Source: Bacillota bacterium
GTDB lineage: Bacteria > Bacillota > Clostridia > Christensenellales > Aristaeellaceae
Direction: 5' to 3'
Assembly: GCA_023392395.1 (NCBI GenBank)
Contig: JAEVZE010000188.1
Coordinates: forward strand, 1-9,929
DNA length: 9,929 nucleotides
Shown here: piece by piece, positions 7,218 to 9,929 of the stretch
Layout: each line of letters begins with the position of its first letter
Numbering within the stretch: the stretch's first letter is position 1
The notes under the pieces: generated by a model
Seen by the model: only the letters and a program-made list of their open reading frames with translations
Database searches by the model: none
Told to the model about the DNA's origin: nothing
Made by a program: the position numbers and the translations under genes

Positions 7218-7685
7218 GTGGGAAAGATCGAAAATCGCCTGGAGGCGCTGGGCATCAATCTCCCCGAGCCCCCTGGAAGAGCGGGGTTGTACGTACAAAC
7301 AAAGGGCTTTTCCAATATGCTGTGCGTATCGGGCTGCGGGCCGGATCTTCCTGACAAACCCTTTTTCAAAGGTAAATTGGGCGAACTGACGATTGAGGAA
7401 GGCCAAGAAGCGGCCGCGAACTGCATCCGGAACGCGCTTTCGATCCTGAAGCGCGACCTTGGCACACTGGACAAAATCACCAGCGTCGTCAAGATGCTCG
7501 CCTTCGTCGCAAGCCAAAGCGACTTTTACCAGCAACCGGCCGTCGCCAACGGCGCCAGCCGCCTGCTGATGGACATATTCGGCGACGAAATCGGCTGCCC
7601 GTCCCGCAGCGCCATCGGCGTCAATGTGCTTCCGGGCAACATCCCGGTGGAAGTGGAACTGATGGTACAAATTGACCGGGAGTAG
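7218..7685 (+). CDS. RidA-family protein (YjgF/YER057c/UK114)
   Basis: A 155-residue protein of the longer RidA-like branch. RidA proteins hydrolyse reactive enamine/imine intermediates released by PLP enzymes to 2-keto acids and ammonia. The conserved C-terminal block PSRSAIGVNVLPGNIPVEVE is present with Arg130, the residue that in active RidA holds the substrate carboxylate. The N-terminal half has the NMLCVSGCGP segment, then EEGQEAAANCIRNALSILK. I chose GTG at 7218: AGAGGTGA (7204-7211) lies 6 bases before it, while the upstream GTG at 7209 is part of that binding site. The ribosome binding site overlaps the stop of the PLP enzyme gene, so the two should be co-translated; the pairing fits a PLP lyase whose product RidA clears. 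Confidence 0.88.
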   Translation: MGKIENRLEALGINLPEPPGRAGLYVQTKGFSNMLCVSGCGPDLPDKPFFKGKLGELTIEEGQEAAANCIRNALSILKRDLGTLDKITSVVKMLAFVASQSDFYQQPAVANGASRLLMDIFGDEIGCPSRSAIGVNVLPGNIPVEVELMVQIDRE

Positions 7686-7690
7686 GATGG

Positions 7691-7720
7691 TTGTCACAAC
7701 ACCCCATTCTGTGCTATAAT
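7691..7720 (+). promoter_or_regulatory. Promoter of the GntR-family regulator gene
   Basis: -35 TTGTCA (7691-7696) and a perfect -10 TATAAT (7715-7720) are spaced by 18 bp. A short dyad GTTGT-C-ACAAC (7690-7700) covers the -35. Transcription should begin near 7727, so the GntR gene is probably transcribed separately from the RidA operon, although no terminator is visible between them. Confidence 0.75.
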
Positions 7721-7728
7721 GCCCTGGG

Positions 7729-7740
7729 ATTTGATCAAAT
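7729..7740. promoter_or_regulatory. Palindromic operator candidate ATTTGATCAAAT
   Basis: A perfect 12-bp palindrome lies at the predicted transcription start of the GntR gene, a placement that fits repression by the gene's own product. GntR/FCD regulators bind short dyads. Near copies occur at 8509-8548, upstream of the solute-binding protein gene. Confidence 0.6.
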
Positions 7741-7759
7741 TGAGATCGGGGCGTAGCGC

Positions 7760-8431
7760 ATGAACGGAGCGGTCACCAGAAAAACGCTTTCCAGGCAGGT
7801 CGTCGATCAGCTCAGAGCGGACATCATTACCCGTGTGTTTCCGGTGGGAAGCCACATCACCGTGCGCTCCATCGCCGAGCGGTACGACACCAGCCCGATT
7901 CCGGTGCGGGAAGCGTTCAATGTGCTCAGTGGCGAAAAGCTGATCAAGCTGTCCCCTTATAAGGGCGCCACGGTCTGCACCATCGACCGTCAGTTCTTCG
8001 AAAACATCTATCGCATTCTGAACGCGCTGGAGATGCTGATGATCGAAAGCACGATGGAGAACTGGTCTGAAAGCCTGTGCCGTGAAGTGACCGAAATCAA
8101 CAAGCGGATCGGCGCGCTGCAGACGATGGAACTGATCTGGGAAAAGTATCAGGACCTGAACGATCAGTTTCATCAGAAGCTGGAGCAGTTCAGCCGGAAC
8201 GACCAGGCGCTGGAGCTGATCCATGACTACCGCTCCATCGCGCGCCTGATCTCGCGTGAGCACGGGGTCGTGCTCGCGTCGGTCGAGCGGCTGCGCGAAT
8301 CCTATCAGGAGCACAGGGCCATCGTCGAAGCCTATGAGGCGCGCGACTTGCAGGCGTGCCGCCAGGCGTACATGGTCCATGCGGACAATTCACGCCTGCC
8401 CACCATGCGGCGAATTTTCGGCGAAGCTTAG
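7760..8431 (+). CDS. GntR-family transcriptional regulator, FadR/FCD type
   Basis: A 223-residue regulator. Residues about 8-72 form the GntR winged helix (LSRQVVDQLRADIITRVFPVGSHITVRSIAERYDTSPIPVREA in segments, then GEKLIKLSPYKGATV). Residues about 78-215 form the helical FCD ligand domain. Asp135, His138, His185 and His207 fit the metal-binding set typical of FCD proteins, which often bind a carboxylate or sugar-acid effector through the metal. The ribosome binding site before ATG 7760 is weak (GGGG, about 7748-7751). It has its own promoter and a palindrome at its predicted start of transcription. Copies of that palindrome before the solute-binding protein gene suggest it also controls uptake. 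Confidence 0.87.
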   Translation: MNGAVTRKTLSRQVVDQLRADIITRVFPVGSHITVRSIAERYDTSPIPVREAFNVLSGEKLIKLSPYKGATVCTIDRQFFENIYRILNALEMLMIESTMENWSESLCREVTEINKRIGALQTMELIWEKYQDLNDQFHQKLEQFSRNDQALELIHDYRSIARLISREHGVVLASVERLRESYQEHRAIVEAYEARDLQACRQAYMVHADNSRLPTMRRIFGEA

Positions 8432-8508
8432 AACCTTCCGGAGCGCTTAAGAAAAGAAGCACGATAGAGCCGCCGGAGCCGGTCGGTTGCGATGATTCAA
8501 TATATGAT

Positions 8509-8553
8509 ATTTGATACAATATTGACTTTGATCAGGATTTGATATAATATTGA
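8509..8553. repeat. 17-bp direct repeat with GntR-operator-like sites
   Basis: ATTTGATACAATATTGA (8509-8525) and ATTTGATATAATATTGA (8537-8553) are identical at 16 of 17 positions and start 28 bp apart. Between them TTTGATCA (8527-8534) matches the core of the palindrome at 7729-7740. The first 12 bases of each repeat match that palindrome at 10 of 12 positions, so three operator-like elements lie in about 45 bp. Confidence 0.65.
8522..8548 (+). promoter_or_regulatory. Candidate promoter of the ABC solute-binding protein gene
   Basis: TTGACT (8522-8527) and a perfect TATAAT (8543-8548) lie 15 bp apart, shorter than ideal. Both elements overlap the operator-like repeats, so a bound regulator would block RNA polymerase here. 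The predicted transcript start near 8555 gives a long leader. Confidence 0.55.
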
Positions 8554-8782
8554 AATTGCGCTCGGCATCGGATGCGCCGCCGGATTGCGTTCGGTGACGA
8601 TCTCCGAGGCAAAAGTCGCCGGGCACGGCGGCGATGTGAAAGCGATCCTGGAACGCCCTTTGAGGCGTTGATGGATAGATGCGTATGTCTTCGGCCAAGG
8701 CGGGCGGACAGGCGTTCCACGGGAGCGGGCGTCCACCGGCTGCCTCGCCCAAAGGCGCGACTGCAAAAGGAGGAGTTTCCAC

Positions 8783-9929
8783 GTGAAAAAGTTCCTGGCT
8801 CTAGTCTTGGGATTGATGATGGCGTTTTCCATGCTGAGTGTCGCCTCCGCGGAAGCCAACCCGGTGACGATTTCGGTATGGTGCGCTTACGCAGGCGAGG
8901 ATCCGTATGGCAAGTACTCCTATGAGTACGCCGAGAAGTTCATGGCCGCCAACCCGGGCATCAAGGTGGAAGTGACCGCGGTCAGCAGCAACGACATCTA
9001 CGCGAAGCTTGCCGCGATGGCGACCACGCCGGATGATCTCCCGACGCTGTTCTACACCAGCGCCGACCAGGCCCCCAGCCTCGTCGACATCGGTCTGGTT
9101 GAGGACATGTCCAAGTACCTGTCGGCCGATGAGCTCGCGGCGTTCGGCAACGGCGTCGTCGACGGCTGCCAGGTGGGCGGCATCATGGCCTACTACCCCA
9201 TCGATCTTCAGCCCCTGGCGGTGCTCTACCGCATCGACCGCTTTGAAGAAGCGGGCCTGACGATCCCCAAGACGTGGGATGAGTTCCTGGCCGCTTCCCA
9301 GGCGCTGACCAAGGACACCAACAACGATGGCAAGGCTGATGAGTGGGGCTTCTCGATGGTCGGCTCCAACAACAGCTCCGGTCAGTCCCGCTTCATGTCC
9401 TACCTGTGGAGCAACGGACTGAAGGTCGTCTACAAGGACGGCGACGCGTGGAAGACCGACATCGATACGCCGGAATTCCTGAAGGCCTTCACCTTCTGGA
9501 CCGACATGAACAACGTGCACAAGGTCGTGCCGGAAGGCATCACCGAAGTCACCTACCCGACCGCCGCAAACTACTTCGCGATGGGCTTCACCAGCATGAT
9601 GGTCTCCGGCGGCAACGCGATGGGCGTCACCTATGCCGCCGCGCCGGATCTCAAGGGCAAGGTCGGCACCTTCCCGATGCCCGGCAATGAGCCCGGCTCG
9701 ATGATGAACACCGAAGGCTACGCGCTTTCGAAGAACGCCACCGAGGAGCAGAAGAAGGCCGCCGTTGAGTACTGCAAGTTCTATGCCACCAACGACGCCG
9801 AGATGCGCTTCTGGCAGGAGAGCGGCAAGCTGCCCTCCAGCGCCGCGGGCCTTGCCAGCGAGTACCTGCAGGGTCAGGACTACGCGGGCTTCCTGCAGAC
9901 CATCGCCAACGGCTGCCGTCCGGTGAACG
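8783..9929 (+). CDS. ABC transporter substrate-binding protein, family 1 (3' end outside window)
   Basis: 382 codons are visible and the frame is open to the right edge. The GTG at 8783 is preceded by AAAGGAGGAG (8766-8775) at ideal spacing. Residues 1-23 are a signal peptide (MKKFLALVLGLMMAFSMLSVASA) cut after ASA. The mature part matches family 1 extracellular solute-binding proteins: VTISVWCAY, a segment with YAEKFMAANPGIKVEV, YRIDRFEEAGLTIPKTWDEFLAASQALT, and the acidic loop DTNNDGKADEWGF. Such proteins capture a ligand outside the membrane for an ABC importer; the family mostly binds sugars but has other ligands. About 50 residues are probably missing at the C-terminus, and the permease genes are presumably downstream. 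There is no lipobox Cys, which is odd for a Gram-positive binding protein. Confidence 0.9.
   Translation, partial: MKKFLALVLGLMMAFSMLSVASAEANPVTISVWCAYAGEDPYGKYSYEYAEKFMAANPGIKVEVTAVSSNDIYAKLAAMATTPDDLPTLFYTSADQAPSLVDIGLVEDMSKYLSADELAAFGNGVVDGCQVGGIMAYYPIDLQPLAVLYRIDRFEEAGLTIPKTWDEFLAASQALTKDTNNDGKADEWGFSMVGSNNSSGQSRFMSYLWSNGLKVVYKDGDAWKTDIDTPEFLKAFTFWTDMNNVHKVVPEGITEVTYPTAANYFAMGFTSMMVSGGNAMGVTYAAAPDLKGKVGTFPMPGNEPGSMMNTEGYALSKNATEEQKKAAVEYCKFYATNDAEMRFWQESGKLPSSAAGLASEYLQGQDYAGFLQTIANGCRPVN

Larger units (their letters stand above)
8432..8782 (+). other. Intergenic region: AT-rich promoter zone and GC-rich leader
   Basis: No gene is supported here. Bases 8491-8555 are strongly AT-rich and hold the promoter and repeats listed separately. 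Bases 8556-8782 are GC-rich and would form a leader of about 225 bases. In it, 8575-8582 is a perfect 8-bp complement of 8626-8633, CGCCG/CGGCG (8617-8621 with 8626-8630) is an alternative stem, and AACGCC-N6-GGCGTT (8652-8669) is a perfect 6-bp hairpin without a T-run. A structured leader is possible, but I do not recognise a known riboswitch. No clear terminator follows the GntR gene. Confidence 0.45.

Noticed and set aside
8432..8500. Terminator after the GntR gene from the GC-rich CCGCCGGAGCCGGTCGG stretch
   Set aside because: The possible stem leaves a two-base loop and has no T-run.
8679..8786. A 35-codon frame (MRMSSAKAGG...) ending in a GTGA overlap with the binding protein start
   Set aside because: It has no ribosome binding site, a composition expected of GC-rich leader DNA, and no recognisable similarity.
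1..9929. CRISPR arrays, tRNA/rRNA genes, insertion sequences or phage genes
   Set aside because: No spaced repeat array, no transposase or integrase motifs, no terminal inverted repeats and no tRNA-like folds were seen; the only clear direct repeat is the 17-bp pair at 8509-8553.

Overview
The window most resembles a GC-rich chromosome segment from a Clostridia-type Firmicute, possibly Christensenellales-like. The reasons are strong Shine-Dalgarno sites of the AGGAGG type, short MKK(F)-type signal peptides, a YheO-type regulator next to amino-acid genes, and an aldo/keto reductase with ferredoxin clusters beside a MerR-type flavodoxin locus. The taxonomic call is inference. All proteins but one were recognised at family level; exact substrates cannot be read from the sequence.

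Layout. (1) Bases 2-301 are the 3' end of a flavodoxin gene. It is followed by a 17-codon remnant of a MerR regulator (323-373) cut directly against a hairpin terminator (374-416). (2) Bases 421-1569 (minus strand) encode an aldo/keto reductase with two 4Fe-4S cluster motifs. It diverges from an operon on the plus strand (1756-3604) of an exported DUF362 protein and a COG0701/ArsP-type permease, whose genes overlap by 8 bases. Both directions have promoters with a 19-bp spacer and a GGAG-N4-CTCC dyad, the architecture of MerR-activated promoters. (3) After an AT-rich gap lies an operon (3807-7685) of a YheO/DauR-like PAS-HTH regulator, a D-aminoacylase-type amidohydrolase, a SelA/DgaE-like PLP enzyme and a RidA-family protein, with junctions that overlap or abut. 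(4) A GntR/FCD regulator (7760-8431) has its own promoter and a perfect 12-bp palindrome. After a 351-base gap with an AT-rich promoter and a GC-rich leader comes a family 1 ABC solute-binding protein (8783 to the window edge). The gap carries near copies of the GntR palindrome.

How it may work together (inference). Regions 3 and 4 look like a catabolic module for N-acylated D-amino acids or a related amide: uptake by an ABC importer, deacylation by the amidohydrolase, ammonia elimination or another PLP reaction by the SelA-like enzyme, and clearance of the enamine/imine product by RidA. The DauR-like protein and the GntR protein would supply control. Regions 1 and 2 look like a separate redox or stress regulon whose probable MerR regulator is broken at this locus.
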